A stretch of 64,000 nt of DNA from Spirochaetaceae bacterium (GCA_002730875.1 PCBI01000005.1:186001-250000); one strand, 5' to 3'; positions 17,572 through 26,416 are shown, counted from the first letter of the stretch. A program made the numbers and translations. The notes: generated by a model not told the origin, from the sequence alone.

Positions 17572-17675
17572 CATTGCTTCGTCGGAAAACTCCCATCGCC
17601 AGGGCGGCGGGGGTTAATTTGGAAAGAGGACGGCCGGCGCCCTGCTCGGAATCAGGATCAAGGGCTTCGGGACTC

Positions 17676-19766
17676 CTATTCGGGCTGATAAAAGACCGTT
17701 AGAAGCGAAAGATCGTCGGTCACCTCCCCGGCAGCCAGGATACTTTTCAAGATTCGAGAAGGATCCCCCTGGTTTTCGGCAACGAATTGCAGAAACATAG
17801 TTTCGTCCGAGTTCCTGAATTCCTTTCCCGATACATCCTTTAGCAGCAGGTCGTCTTTTCCATCGGATCCTATACAGAGGGCGTCCCCGGGAAGCATCTG
17901 GCACTGGTTGATGGCCGGCTCGGCAGAAGAGTCCGCAAGCCCGAGTTTTGTCGTCATTTCCTGAGGCAAGAATACAGACTCGCCTTTGCTTAAGTGGGCC
18001 ACATAGGGATGCTCGCAGTTTATGAAATGCACCTTCCCGGATTCCTGTTCGATTAATCCCAGGAGCATGGTAGTAAGCATACTCCCTTCAAACGAAAGAA
18101 AGACTCTATTCATTTCTTTGAAAGCGTCCCTTAACCAGGTCTCCGGCCTTCGATTGGATTCAGACGCAGACAGTCGGGTACGCTCCACAGCAGAACCAAA
18201 AGTTGTACCCAGCACCACGGCGCCACCTGCTCCCTGCATTGATTTGCCCATGGCATCGCCGTTAACGAAAGCAACATATTCCTTGCCCTGCAGGGTCAAT
18301 TCCCGGGCCAGACAAACGTCCCCTCCGATGGAGGCAGATCTGTTTCTATACTCGAAGCTTTTCTTCTGCCTCAGCTCCATTGCGACGCGCACAGGCCCGA
18401 CCTCGAGGTCCCTGGGCCTTAAGGGATGCATTAGTAGAGAGATTAGATAGTAATCCCCGTCTTGCTTCTCTTTGAGCATTCGCACCTCTCGGAGAGTGCG
18501 GTCCAGGCTTGCTGTCCGTTCGCTTACCTGTTGTTCTAAGCTATGCGAGTACATTTGTAGCTTTCTGTGAGTTTCCGTATATCGCAGGTAGAGTATGCTT
18601 GCCAGCGAAGCTTGAAACCCCAGGAATCCCCAGGTTACTATCTGAAAAGGCCAATAGACCAGTCCAAGGGCGCCCAGCATATCGTAGATCGAAAAGAGCA
18701 TAAAGACGGACAGCCCCAGCAAAATGATTCTGGCTTCACGATTCTTTCTGAGCGCCTGGGCGATGATCACTCCGGAGATCCCAATGGATGAAAGAAGTGT
18801 TAAATAGAAGAACGGATAGAGCGAACGGTAGAGAGGAAGCCCACTGGCAGTAAGCAACGCGGCGACCATTGCGTAGACGGCCAGAGCGACCGTTATCCAC
18901 CGAACCAGTCGGGAGGGCGGCAATGCCTGCCACATGAATGCTCCGAAAGCTATGGGCAGAAGAGCCAGGGAAATGTGTTCCAGATACATCCAGAAAATAG
19001 GAGCATCCAGGAATAGGTGCTGGAGCTCTACGGTTCTATTGCTAACAACGTAGAGTCCGGATGGAAGGGCAAAAAGAGCAAAAGCCCCCAGGAGTTTCTG
19101 AGATCGATTCCTGAGAAAGAGGATCATTGAAAACAGGGCCGCAAAACAGAATAGGAAGCCGAGACAGATCCGGATAAGATCCTTCCCAATTATCCTCTGA
19201 ATGAACACCCTCCGTTCGCCCAGCTCCAGGGCTTCCGCAGGCGAAGCCATGGCCACCGTCAGAGTCTCAGAGAATACAAGGGCATACAATCGCTCACCGG
19301 CAAGTTCCCGCAACGTGACGAAATGATTGGGCCAGCCGCTATATCCGGATCGACCCTTCTCCGGAAAACCGAAGCGATAGATTTCTCGCAAACCTTTCTC
19401 TGTTCGAATAAAGATGCGAACGCTCTGGTTCAATAGCGGAGAATAGAGAACCGGATCCTGGAATGAAAGTTCAGGCAACTCTGGCGAGCGAAACCAGACC
19501 AGTCGACTTTCTCTGCCCAATAGGAATCGGGTTCTGGGAATTGAAATGAGAGGCTTCCCGTCCGACAGAGGTTTAAATTCTGCTTCTGTAGGAAGTGGAG
19601 GAATCCGGCCATGGGAAAACTCTGCCGGCGAATAAGTCCAGCCTGCTCCAAATTCCACTGTGGATCTTGCGGTCTCCTGGCTACAGTTGGATCCGAGAAT
19701 TAGAAGCAAAACAACGCCGCGCCACACTGCAACAGAATGCAATCCGCCATGAATCAGGACAAGCAA
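17676..19766 (-). CDS. 7TMR-DISM / SpoIIE-type PP2C phosphatase sensor
   Basis: 696-residue membrane protein. A leader ending LLLILGSNCS (relaxed spirochaete-type lipobox or signal peptide) is followed by an extracytoplasmic beta domain of the 7TMR-DISM extracellular type (to about 190), seven membrane helices (about 195-395), a coiled coil (MYSHSLEQQVSERTASLDRT) and a PPM/SpoIIE phosphatase domain with IGGDVCLARE, NGDAMGKSMQGAGG and IGSDGKDD, the Asp residues that bind metal. Such proteins dephosphorylate anti-sigma-factor antagonists in RsbU/SpoIIE pathways. No STAS or anti-sigma gene is visible here, so the partner lies elsewhere. Confidence 0.85.
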   Translation of the reverse strand: MLVLIHGGLHSVAVWRGVVLLLILGSNCSQETARSTVEFGAGWTYSPAEFSHGRIPPLPTEAEFKPLSDGKPLISIPRTRFLLGRESRLVWFRSPELPELSFQDPVLYSPLLNQSVRIFIRTEKGLREIYRFGFPEKGRSGYSGWPNHFVTLRELAGERLYALVFSETLTVAMASPAEALELGERRVFIQRIIGKDLIRICLGFLFCFAALFSMILFLRNRSQKLLGAFALFALPSGLYVVSNRTVELQHLFLDAPIFWMYLEHISLALLPIAFGAFMWQALPPSRLVRWITVALAVYAMVAALLTASGLPLYRSLYPFFYLTLLSSIGISGVIIAQALRKNREARIILLGLSVFMLFSIYDMLGALGLVYWPFQIVTWGFLGFQASLASILYLRYTETHRKLQMYSHSLEQQVSERTASLDRTLREVRMLKEKQDGDYYLISLLMHPLRPRDLEVGPVRVAMELRQKKSFEYRNRSASIGGDVCLARELTLQGKEYVAFVNGDAMGKSMQGAGGAVVLGTTFGSAVERTRLSASESNRRPETWLRDAFKEMNRVFLSFEGSMLTTMLLGLIEQESGKVHFINCEHPYVAHLSKGESVFLPQEMTTKLGLADSSAEPAINQCQMLPGDALCIGSDGKDDLLLKDVSGKEFRNSDETMFLQFVAENQGDPSRILKSILAAGEVTDDLSLLTVFYQPE

Positions 19767-19815
19767 TTACCGGTTTATCGTTGCCCTTTACGACCCGGAC
19801 TGCAGTCATTCAATT

Positions 19816-20009
19816 ATGAGTCCGGAAGAAAAAGCAGAGTTCAAGGCAAAGGCCACTGAAGAGATCGCCTGAATAAAATTCAGCAGCGATTGGCGCAATT
19901 GGAGTCGCCAGAGTTTGACGAATGCATTCATTGCGGAGCGAAGATACCAGCGGCGCGAATCCTTTATTTACTCGATGCTGATGCCTGCCTGGATTGCGCC
20001 TCAACATAA
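19816..20009 (+). pseudogene. frameshifted and internally deleted DksA/TraR-family gene
   Basis: An ATG at 19816 opens MSPEEKAEFKAKATEEIA and meets TGA at 19870-19872. Reading on in the -1 frame gives LNKIQQRLAQLESPEF, then DECIHCGAKIPAARIL, then DACLDCAST and TAA at 20007-20009. The latter is a C4 zinc finger of the DksA/TraR type (CxxC, IPxAR, CxxC). Intact relatives usually have about 100 residues with a conserved middle segment that is absent here, so the gene seems to have lost an internal piece out of frame. A clear terminator follows at 20013. A sequencing error or a recoding event cannot be excluded, but the missing middle argues for decay. Confidence 0.6.
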
Positions 20010-20012
20010 GCA

Positions 20013-20074
20013 GCCTGCGCGTCGCTGGACCCAATTAGCATTAACTCTACTCGCCTAAGCGCAGGGCTTTTTTT
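20013..20074 (+). terminator. Rho-independent terminator after the DksA-like remnant
   Basis: GCCTGCGC (20013-20020) pairs with GCGCAGGGC (20059-20067) with one bulged base, followed by seven T (20068-20074). The loop is long (about 38 bases). It begins 4 bases after the stop of the DksA/TraR-like remnant, indicating that this was once a complete transcription unit. Confidence 0.55.
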
Positions 20075-20111
20075 CTGTACCTGAGGCAGTGGCTTTGAGA
20101 ACCTGAGCAAC

Positions 20112-20822
20112 GTGAACTTAATCGTAAGCCTTCTACTCTTCTCCTGGATTAGTGGCCTCACCGCATTTCTGGGCGGCCTTCTAGCTCGAGGAGAAACCAC
20201 CGTCGAGTCAGAAACAAAGGATCGACTGATTCATGGCGTGGTAGCCTTCGGTGGCGGAATCCTTCTCGCCGCGGTTGCTTTCGCTTTGCTACCTCGGGGT
20301 ATGGAGCTTCTGTCTCCCACCCTGCTGGCTCTGTGCTTTCTGGGAGGAGGTATTCTATTCAGCGTTATCGACTCCTGGCAAAGCAGAACCGGAGGACCGA
20401 AAGCCCAGTTGCTGGCAATGCTCATGGACTTTGTTCCGGAGGCATTATCCCTGGGGGCGGTCTTCAGTCATGATCATAACCTGGGTCTGTTACTGGCTGT
20501 CTTTATCGCATTACAAAACCTGCCGGAAGGTTTCAACGCTTACCGAGAGTTGGTATTGGGCGGGGCAAAACCCTGGTTGGTTCTGGGACTACTGGCTTCT
20601 ATAAGCCTGCTGGGACCGGCTGCAGCTCTGGCCGGTCATCTATTCCTTCAGGAGCTTCCCATGGTTACCGCCGCAATCATGACCTTCGCAGCCGGGGGTA
20701 TACTGTATTTGATTTTCCAGGACATTGCGCCGCAGTCAAAGATGGAACGTCACTGGAGCCCTACCCTGGGATCCGTTCTGGGTTTTCTACTTGGCATGCT
20801 CGGTCACGTAATGATTCACTGA
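20112..20822 (+). CDS. ZIP family divalent-metal transporter
   Basis: 236-residue inner-membrane protein with eight predicted helices. The helix pair MDFVPEALSLGAVFSHDH and ALQNLPEGFNAYREL contains the conserved (H/N)-x3-P-E-(A/G) motifs of the ZIP family that form the binuclear metal site; FSHDH adds histidines. Expected to carry Zn2+ or Fe2+ into the cytosol. The start is a GTG at 20112 (MNLIVSLLLF); no strong Shine-Dalgarno is seen. The next gene follows after 44 bases on the same strand, so the two may be co-transcribed. No Fur/Zur box was recognised. Confidence 0.85.
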   Translation: MNLIVSLLLFSWISGLTAFLGGLLARGETTVESETKDRLIHGVVAFGGGILLAAVAFALLPRGMELLSPTLLALCFLGGGILFSVIDSWQSRTGGPKAQLLAMLMDFVPEALSLGAVFSHDHNLGLLLAVFIALQNLPEGFNAYRELVLGGAKPWLVLGLLASISLLGPAAALAGHLFLQELPMVTAAIMTFAAGGILYLIFQDIAPQSKMERHWSPTLGSVLGFLLGMLGHVMIH

Positions 20823-20866
20823 CCGTCGCTGCCGGAATGGGGCGTGCTGATAAAGGAGCATGCGCA

Positions 20867-21817
20867 ATGAAACAGGTCTATAGATCGTCAAATGAAATGG
20901 AAGCCCAGATGATTTGCAATCTTCTGGAGCAGGCAGGCATTGAAGGACACATCTCCGGAGAGCATCTGCAGGGCCTGGGTATCTCCAATCAACCCATTCA
21001 GATCTTCGTGGTGGAAGAGGATTTCGAAAGAGCACAGAGGATCATAGAGACGGGGGATCCGGAGGCCGGTAAACCGGAGCCTTCGAAAAGGGAGTTCGGA
21101 ATCAGAACCGCTCGCGAAATCGCTGCAGACGAAGAAAACGGAACGCTATCTGAACCTGGAAAGCCTGGTCCACCGGGCGCAGATTTGAATCGAGGACGCT
21201 TTGGCAGCGAGACCATGCATGTATCTACGGAAAACCATGGAACATTCTCGCATGAGCAGGCCAGGCAGACCGACTGGGGCGGAGTCCTTATGGGGCTCTT
21301 TGTCGGCATACTTATTGGCATCGGAGCCATGTTCTGGGCCTATAGCAGTCCGGTGGAAGAGAATGGAATCGACTATGATGGCGATGGACGTCTCGAGGAG
21401 CAATGGACCTACGTAGATGATCGCATCTCCAAATCAGAAATGGACTTAAACCAGGACGGAGTGTTCGATTCCGTCACTGAATATGACCACCTCGGCTTGA
21501 TTGAATATGCCAGGGACGATCTGGATTTCAACGGAACATTCGATACCGAGTATCATTACGAAGACGGACAAATCATTCTATTCTCCATGGACAGGGATGA
21601 AAACGGATTCTTTGAATACACGGAGAAGTACCTGGACAACGGCAATCGAGAGATTATATACTGGAACCAGAATACAGAAAAACCATTCAAGATTATTCGC
21701 GCCGATCCCTTCGGATACGTGGATGCCGAACTGGATTTGGACGGAGATGGTAGAATGGATATTTACCGTAAATTCGACGAAACAGATGAAATAATAGAAG
21801 AAAGGAAGCTCAACTGA
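20867..21817 (+). CDS. DUF2007-domain membrane protein with DxDxDG repeats
   Basis: 316 residues. The first 65 form a DUF2007 domain (MKQVYRSSNEMEAQMICNLL...VVEEDFERAQRII), a ferredoxin-like fold proposed to be a signal-transducing module. A charged linker, one membrane helix (GVLMGLFVGILIGIGAMFWAY) and a C-terminal region with five acidic repeats follow: DYDGDGRLE, DLNQDGVFD, DLDFNGTFD, DRDENGFFE, DLDGDGRMD. These fit EF-hand or thrombospondin-3-type calcium loops. With the DUF2007 part in the cytosol, the repeats would be periplasmic. AAAGGAG 8 bases before the ATG at 20867 decides the start. A calcium-responsive membrane sensor is an inference. Confidence 0.7.
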   Translation: MKQVYRSSNEMEAQMICNLLEQAGIEGHISGEHLQGLGISNQPIQIFVVEEDFERAQRIIETGDPEAGKPEPSKREFGIRTAREIAADEENGTLSEPGKPGPPGADLNRGRFGSETMHVSTENHGTFSHEQARQTDWGGVLMGLFVGILIGIGAMFWAYSSPVEENGIDYDGDGRLEEQWTYVDDRISKSEMDLNQDGVFDSVTEYDHLGLIEYARDDLDFNGTFDTEYHYEDGQIILFSMDRDENGFFEYTEKYLDNGNREIIYWNQNTEKPFKIIRADPFGYVDAELDLDGDGRMDIYRKFDETDEIIEERKLN

Positions 21818-21863
21818 GCCGCGACTCCGGCGAAAAAAGTCGGCTCAATCCATCCTCAAGTGC

Positions 21864-22133
21864 ATGCAATTTGAAACCAGGAGGTGGTTCTTTATTCGCC
21901 CCTTTCGCGTAGAAGACACCGAGCAAGTGGTAGAACTCTGGAAACGTTGCCACCTTTCCGTGCCCCGGAACGATCCCTACAAGGAAATTCAAAAGGAGCT
22001 CAAGGTTCAAGCCACACTATTTGTGGAGCAGATTACTCCGGAGAGCAGGGCATTGCCTCCGGGTGTTCCAGAGGCATCTAAAGGCAATGCACCAAAAACC
22101 ATCACGGTTGCTGGACTACTTCGCCCTCGATAG
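21864..22133 (+). pseudogene. truncated GNAT acetyltransferase (YpeA-like)
   Basis: The first half reads like the N-terminus of YpeA-type GNAT acetyltransferases: IRPFRVEDTEQVVELWKRCH, then VPRNDPYKEIQKELKVQATLFV (family pattern: ...NDPxKDI-xRKLKVQPELFLV). After about 55 residues the match ends; the acetyl-CoA-binding core (Q/R-x-x-G-x-G/A) is missing and the frame continues as unrelated sequence to 22133, overlapping the end of the opposite-strand gene at 22102. The remnant proper is about 21864-22025. No Shine-Dalgarno is evident. It is most simply a broken gene left by a deletion. Confidence 0.6.
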
Positions 22134-22515
22134 TAACCTGCGTACAGCTGGGAAAAAACCAGATCCACGTCAATGGCATTGCATAAGCAATCCCGCAGGG
22201 AGCTGCCGTAATCCGGACATTTCGCATGGCTACACCTCGGTGCATATCGATAGTCTGGTTTAGCGTATCGGAAAGGTCGGATTCTGAATTAAGATCCCAG
22301 GCTGTGTATACAAGACTCCAGAGTTGCTTCTCAATTACTACTTTCTGCCCGGGAGCCAGGTTATTGGAGTCATATCGTTTTCCATCAATATCCAGCGACG
22401 AAGTGAGGGCCACTGGATACTTCAGGTTATTGAATGTCATGCTACCGGCGCCGCCGGCACAAGAAAGGAACAGTATGGCCATAACAGCCGACACGAAGGG
22501 AAAGCACGATTTCAT
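22102..22515 (-). CDS. small lipoprotein, function unknown (second of a pair)
   Basis: 137 residues with a clear lipobox (MAILFLSCAGGAG; Cys about residue 19). The mature part is beta-rich, with cysteines in AAPCGIAYA and FFPSCTQV and a repeated-looking hydrophobic core. I do not recognise a family. Its ATG overlaps the stop of the upstream lipoprotein gene (ATGA, 22512-22515), so the two are translationally coupled and probably act together. Confidence 0.65.
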   Translation of the reverse strand: MKSCFPFVSAVMAILFLSCAGGAGSMTFNNLKYPVALTSSLDIDGKRYDSNNLAPGQKVVIEKQLWSLVYTAWDLNSESDLSDTLNQTIDMHRGVAMRNVRITAAPCGIAYAMPLTWIWFFPSCTQVTIEGEVVQQP

Positions 22516-22898
22516 TCTTTCACCCTCCCTTTGAGCCTAACATAAGACTGAAGCATCCATCCTCCAGCGACAAAGGTTTTTGAGCTGGCTTCAACGGCGC
22601 TGATGTAGATTGGTTTTCCATCTGAGGCCTCTCGGGCCATCTCGGTGAACTGTTCCGGGGTAGTATTCTTGTCGCTTCTCATGGAAGAGCTGGTCTGGAC
22701 GCTAACGTTTCCGGTCCGTGAAGAGGAACTGGAGCTCGCAAGGATATTTTCGTACAGAGCTTCCAGAAAGACCTCTTTGCCGCCCTCCGGCGCAGGGCCC
22801 AGATACACCGGCGACTTCAGGTCGCTTTCGATTACTGCCGTGGCCGAATGACAACCGATGGCCCCGACCAGGACAAGCATAGGAATAAGCTTTTTCAT
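22512..22898 (-). CDS. small lipoprotein, function unknown (first of a pair)
   Basis: 128 residues starting MKKLIPMLVLVGAIGCHS, a lipoprotein leader with Cys16. The mature region has a serine-rich segment (ILASSSSSSRTGNVSVQTSS) and a C-terminal beta part (IYISAVEASSKTFVAGGW). No family recognised. It overlaps the next lipoprotein gene by 4 bases. It begins 149 bases downstream of the ParA-like gene on the same strand, and a role linked to ParA is not supported by content. Confidence 0.65.
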   Translation of the reverse strand: MKKLIPMLVLVGAIGCHSATAVIESDLKSPVYLGPAPEGGKEVFLEALYENILASSSSSSRTGNVSVQTSSSMRSDKNTTPEQFTEMAREASDGKPIYISAVEASSKTFVAGGWMLQSYVRLKGRVKE

Positions 22899-23047
22899 GA
22901 TGGGTAGTTTAGGAAGCGATTAGAATAGACAAGCAGTTTACCGCTTTCGCTTCTTGAGGCAGGTGCGAATGGGCCCATTTGGACCTGGCCGGCGGCGCAT
23001 GGTCTGGTTGGCCGGTGGCGGCTGCAGGGAGCGAAGGAAGCCGACTC

Positions 23048-23959
23048 TCAGTCCATCCGCTGCAGGACAGCGTCCACCATTTCCGTGAATTCTCGACGGA
23101 CTTCTTCGTTCTTCTTTGTTTCGTCTTTGAAGATGTTTTTCCGGGCGCCCAGCAATTCGGCAACGCCCATTCGATCATTGATGCAATTATCCATCAAAGC
23201 GTCGCCGTAGCGCTCCTTGAGCTTTTCGCTCTGTTCCTGGTGTTCATGAGCCATGTGACCGCCAAAGAATCGCACCCGATTTCGGATAATCCCCAGCAGT
23301 TTGGCGTTGCAATGAGCCCCCTTCTCTCTTACATCTTCCTGCATATTCTTGATGTGTTCGAGAATAAACGGGATCCCATAGCAGCTGATGAAATCCGGAA
23401 TCGTTGGCACAAGGTAATAGTCGCTGGCCACAATGGCGTTTCGGGAGATCAAATAGATGTTAGGAGGGCAATCGAAGATAATGTAGTCGTACTGGGACTT
23501 CAGAGGCTCCAGGGCCTTTTGCAGCAGCAAATACCGCTCTTTGTTGAACTCTTCAATGGTTTTGGCCCATTTTGGCTTCTTGGCCACCAGGCGCATTTCG
23601 TAGTCCGGTAGATCCAGATGCGATGGTAACAGATCCAGTCCTTCCACTTCGCCAGGCATGGTTTCCCAGGTCCGATTGAGGGCCTGCTCGATAATCCAGT
23701 CCGGTTCGATTCGGGCCGGTTCCTCTTTGTAGAAGTTCTGCACCACGGACCGGATGGATCCCTTCTTTTCGATCCAATCGATCCAGAAATGCTCCTCTAC
23801 GGTAGAGACCGACAGGCTGCACTGAGGGTCCAGATCCACCAATAACACCTTGCTACCCTTGAGTTGATTTAGCCCCAGCCCCAGTTGCAAAGAGATTGTG
23901 GTTTTTCCCACTCCGCCCTTGTAGTTGATAACAGAGATTACTTTTGCCTGATTTGCCAT
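23048..23959 (-). CDS. ParA/Soj family ATPase
   Basis: 303 residues from the ATG at 23959 (MANQAKVISVIN). The deviant Walker A KGGVGKTT is at 14-21, followed by VLLVDLDPQCSLS (Walker A' region) and YIIFDCPPN (Walker B). These are the hallmarks of ParA-type ATPases that position DNA or protein cargo on the nucleoid. An insertion of about 60 residues before YEMRLVAKKPKW makes the protein longer than minimal Soj (about 255). No parB or parS is adjacent, so this is probably not the chromosomal parAB locus; cargo may be another structure. The longer frame to 24055 lacks homology and was rejected. Confidence 0.85.
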   Translation of the reverse strand: MANQAKVISVINYKGGVGKTTISLQLGLGLNQLKGSKVLLVDLDPQCSLSVSTVEEHFWIDWIEKKGSIRSVVQNFYKEEPARIEPDWIIEQALNRTWETMPGEVEGLDLLPSHLDLPDYEMRLVAKKPKWAKTIEEFNKERYLLLQKALEPLKSQYDYIIFDCPPNIYLISRNAIVASDYYLVPTIPDFISCYGIPFILEHIKNMQEDVREKGAHCNAKLLGIIRNRVRFFGGHMAHEHQEQSEKLKERYGDALMDNCINDRMGVAELLGARKNIFKDETKKNEEVRREFTEMVDAVLQRMD

Positions 23960-24300
23960 GTAGAATAGCCAGTTGTTCCAACTATCGGCACATCCCCAGA
24001 GAAGTTGCAGCACGATTCCTGAATGGAAGCTCCGTAGCCCGGGCTCCCAGGCCAAACACCCGGTGCAGCGCCAGCCGAGTATAGCAACGCCCCTGGTTTT
24101 CCCAGCCCGGCTCCAGAGTGGAGCCTCTCCGGAATGAAGCCTATTATTAGAAGAAAGGGGATTAGAAACAAGCTTCCAGACAGGAGGTACTCTGAAGCTC
24201 TCTCAAGACCCGGCGCTTGTGCGCTGGTTCGAACTGGACCAGGGAACGAATCACTTGCAAGCAGGATTGGAATGAGAATTGTCGTGAAAGAGGAAGACAC
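23960..24300. other. 341-base divergent intergenic region between the parA-like gene and hldD
   Basis: The region separates two divergent genes and must hold both promoters. AT-rich tracts occur around 24140-24175, and AGAGGAAG lies just before the hldD start. No element close enough to consensus to call was found. No RNA gene recognised. Confidence 0.4.
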
Positions 24301-25317
24301 ATGCAGGAAAGCGAGATTTTGATTACAGGGGCGGCGGGTCTCATCGGAAGCGCCGTGGTCCGAGAACTGAACCATCGCGGATATACCAATCTGATCCTGG
24401 TGGACCATCTGGGCGAAACTGAAAAGTGGAAGAATCTGCGCTCCCTGCAATTCAATCAGTATCTGGAGAAGGAACCGTTTCGAGAAATACTCGAAGGTTA
24501 CCTGGAGGGGATCTCTAGCAGCGAAAGTTCCCTACTGGAAGATGTATCCGGCATCATTCATCTGGGCGCCTGTAGCTCCACCACCGAATACGACGCCTCC
24601 TATTTGATCGATAATAACTATCAGTATTCCATTGACCTGGCTCGCTTCGCAAAGAAGCGAAACATCCGCATGGTATACGCCTCCAGCGCCGCCACCTACG
24701 GCGACGGCGAAAATGGTTTTAACGACACCGTAGAAGGTCTGGAAACACTCAGACCGCTGAATCCTTACGGTTACTCCAAACAGGTTTTTGATCAGTGGAT
24801 CCTGGCAAATCCGGGTTTTTCGCCCCTCTTCGCCGGATTAAAATATTTTAACGTGTACGGTCCCAACGAATACCACAAGGGATACATGCAATCGGTAGTT
24901 CTGAAGGGCTTTCGCCAGATACGGGATACCGGTAAAATCGGACTCTTTAAGAGCTACAGAGATGATTACGGCGATGGGGAGCAGAAGCGGGACTTTCTCT
25001 ATGTAAAGGATGCAGCCCGGATTACTGTTTTCTTTTTGCTCGAACAGCCCGAGGCCTGCGGGCTGTTCAATGTGGGGAGCGGAACAGCCAACACCTGGCT
25101 GGACCTGGCTCACGGCATCTTTGCTGCCATGAACAAAGAACCCAACATCGAATTCATCGATATGCCGGAAGAGATGCGAGCCAAATACCAGTACTATACC
25201 TGCGCGCCAATTAACCGCATCCGCGAAGCAGGATATGCCGATCACATTGGAGCTTTACGTGAGTCCATCGGCGATTATGTGCAGAATTATCTCTTGCCCG
25301 GGGAGTTGCATGCCTGA
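24301..25317 (+). CDS. hldD: ADP-L-glycero-D-manno-heptose 6-epimerase
   Basis: 338-residue short-chain dehydrogenase/epimerase. The NAD(P)-binding glycine motif is GAAGLIG (10-16), followed by HLGACSSTTEYDASYLIDNN, YASSAATYGDG and NPYGYSKQVFD (catalytic Tyr/Lys), and FNVYGPNEYHKG, all typical of HldD. It makes the L,D-heptose donor for the inner core of lipopolysaccharide. AGAGGAAG 6-7 bases upstream supports the ATG at 24301; the longer frame is not conserved-looking. No other heptose gene is adjacent. It converges on the alpha/beta hydrolase gene. Confidence 0.9.
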   Translation: MQESEILITGAAGLIGSAVVRELNHRGYTNLILVDHLGETEKWKNLRSLQFNQYLEKEPFREILEGYLEGISSSESSLLEDVSGIIHLGACSSTTEYDASYLIDNNYQYSIDLARFAKKRNIRMVYASSAATYGDGENGFNDTVEGLETLRPLNPYGYSKQVFDQWILANPGFSPLFAGLKYFNVYGPNEYHKGYMQSVVLKGFRQIRDTGKIGLFKSYRDDYGDGEQKRDFLYVKDAARITVFFLLEQPEACGLFNVGSGTANTWLDLAHGIFAAMNKEPNIEFIDMPEEMRAKYQYYTCAPINRIREAGYADHIGALRESIGDYVQNYLLPGELHA

Positions 25318-25456
25318 TAGCAAATGAGTAGTTGGGGGTTTGCTTTCGCCAGACGCCCTACCCGGGACGCCGTTCTGGCATCGAGCGGTGCAGACGTGTC
25401 ACTTCTCCGTCCTGGCGCCCGCATCGCTGCTTCGGCCACAAGCCCGGTGCGCCAGT

Positions 25457-26416
25457 TCAAGCGTTGTTCAGGAAACAGTCCAGGAATTCGCCAGGCCTTT
25501 CTTGAAGCAGTCCGTGCCCGGCCGGCGAAAAGGTATGCAACCTGGAATGGGGGATGCTCTTCTTGAGCTTTTTTCCCAGACCCAGCGGCGTTATTGAGTC
25601 CTCCTGTCCCCAGTACAGATCGACTCGCGTTTTTACTTTCTTCAAAGCGGCAGGCTCGAAGAAGACTTCCTTTTCTCTTTCCAGTGTATTGGCCGCCAGA
25701 TACTGAAATCCCGGAGCCGACCATTCATAGAGCAAACCGGAAAGCGCCCAATTGGGAAGCTCCGGCACCTGGGAATAGAATAAATGACTGAATAGCTCGC
25801 GGACCTCTTCCCGGCTGCCGGGAAAAAAGCGACGTCGTAGCACTTCCCTTTCCTCCGGAGAAAGCAGCAGCGCTCCAGGAGCGATCATATGCATCCTTTC
25901 GAACAGCTCAACATTATGATAGCGGTGCGCGAACAAACTGGCATGAAGGCCCACCAGGCCGCCCATGCTATGGCTCAATAACTCCGGTCTTTCCAGTCCC
26001 AGTCTATGGTGAATGAATCTAAAAACTGTGGCGGATATATCCGGGAGATGCCACAAGCTTCGAATGAATGGCATTTTGCTTTCGCCGTGGCCGGGAAGGT
26101 CCAGCATGTATACCCGGAAGCGGCGAAGGAGTCCCGGCAATACCCTCCGAAAAACATGGGATGTATCCAGAAAGCCGTGCAATAGAACCAGGGCTTTGCC
26201 GCTACCGCCGGTATAGAGACGAAAATCTTGCCCTTCGTAGCTTAGAGTCCGGGCGCTCATTCCCAGGGATTGAATCTTGCGGCCGATTAGGATTCGCCGC
26301 AGCCAGAGCAGTCTGGCCGCCCACCAGTGCCCCTTTCTTTCCAGGTGTTCAGGTTCCGGAAAAAGCAGATTTTCTTGTCTTGTACTCGGGGAGGCATCAA
26401 TGGCCATACCCCACAC
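25457..26416 (-). CDS. alpha/beta hydrolase
   Basis: About 319 residues with an alpha/beta-hydrolase fold: oxyanion segment VLLHGFLDTSHVF, LDLPGHGESKMP, the nucleophile elbow LLSHSMGGLVG, the acid in WGQEDSITP and the His in PAGHGLLQERP, so Ser-Asp-His is complete. The elbow reads SHSMGG rather than the usual GHSMGG. Substrate unknown; esterase, lipase or epoxide-hydrolase-like activities are all possible. There is no signal peptide, and a basic N-terminal segment could touch the membrane. M4 (26407) is an alternative start. Confidence 0.8.
   Translation of the reverse strand: MWGMAIDASPSTRQENLLFPEPEHLERKGHWWAARLLWLRRILIGRKIQSLGMSARTLSYEGQDFRLYTGGSGKALVLLHGFLDTSHVFRRVLPGLLRRFRVYMLDLPGHGESKMPFIRSLWHLPDISATVFRFIHHRLGLERPELLSHSMGGLVGLHASLFAHRYHNVELFERMHMIAPGALLLSPEEREVLRRRFFPGSREEVRELFSHLFYSQVPELPNWALSGLLYEWSAPGFQYLAANTLEREKEVFFEPAALKKVKTRVDLYWGQEDSITPLGLGKKLKKSIPHSRLHTFSPAGHGLLQERPGEFLDCFLNNA

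Noticed and set aside
20041-20111. Possible TPP riboswitch fragment (GAACCTGAGC-like) before the ZIP gene
   Set aside because: Only one short 3' element resembles the TPP aptamer; the conserved CTGAGA core and paired arms are missing.
23048-23959. Chromosomal or plasmid parAB partition locus
   Set aside because: Only the ParA-like gene is present; no ParB gene and no parS-like palindromes (TGTTTCACGTGAAACA type) were seen around it.
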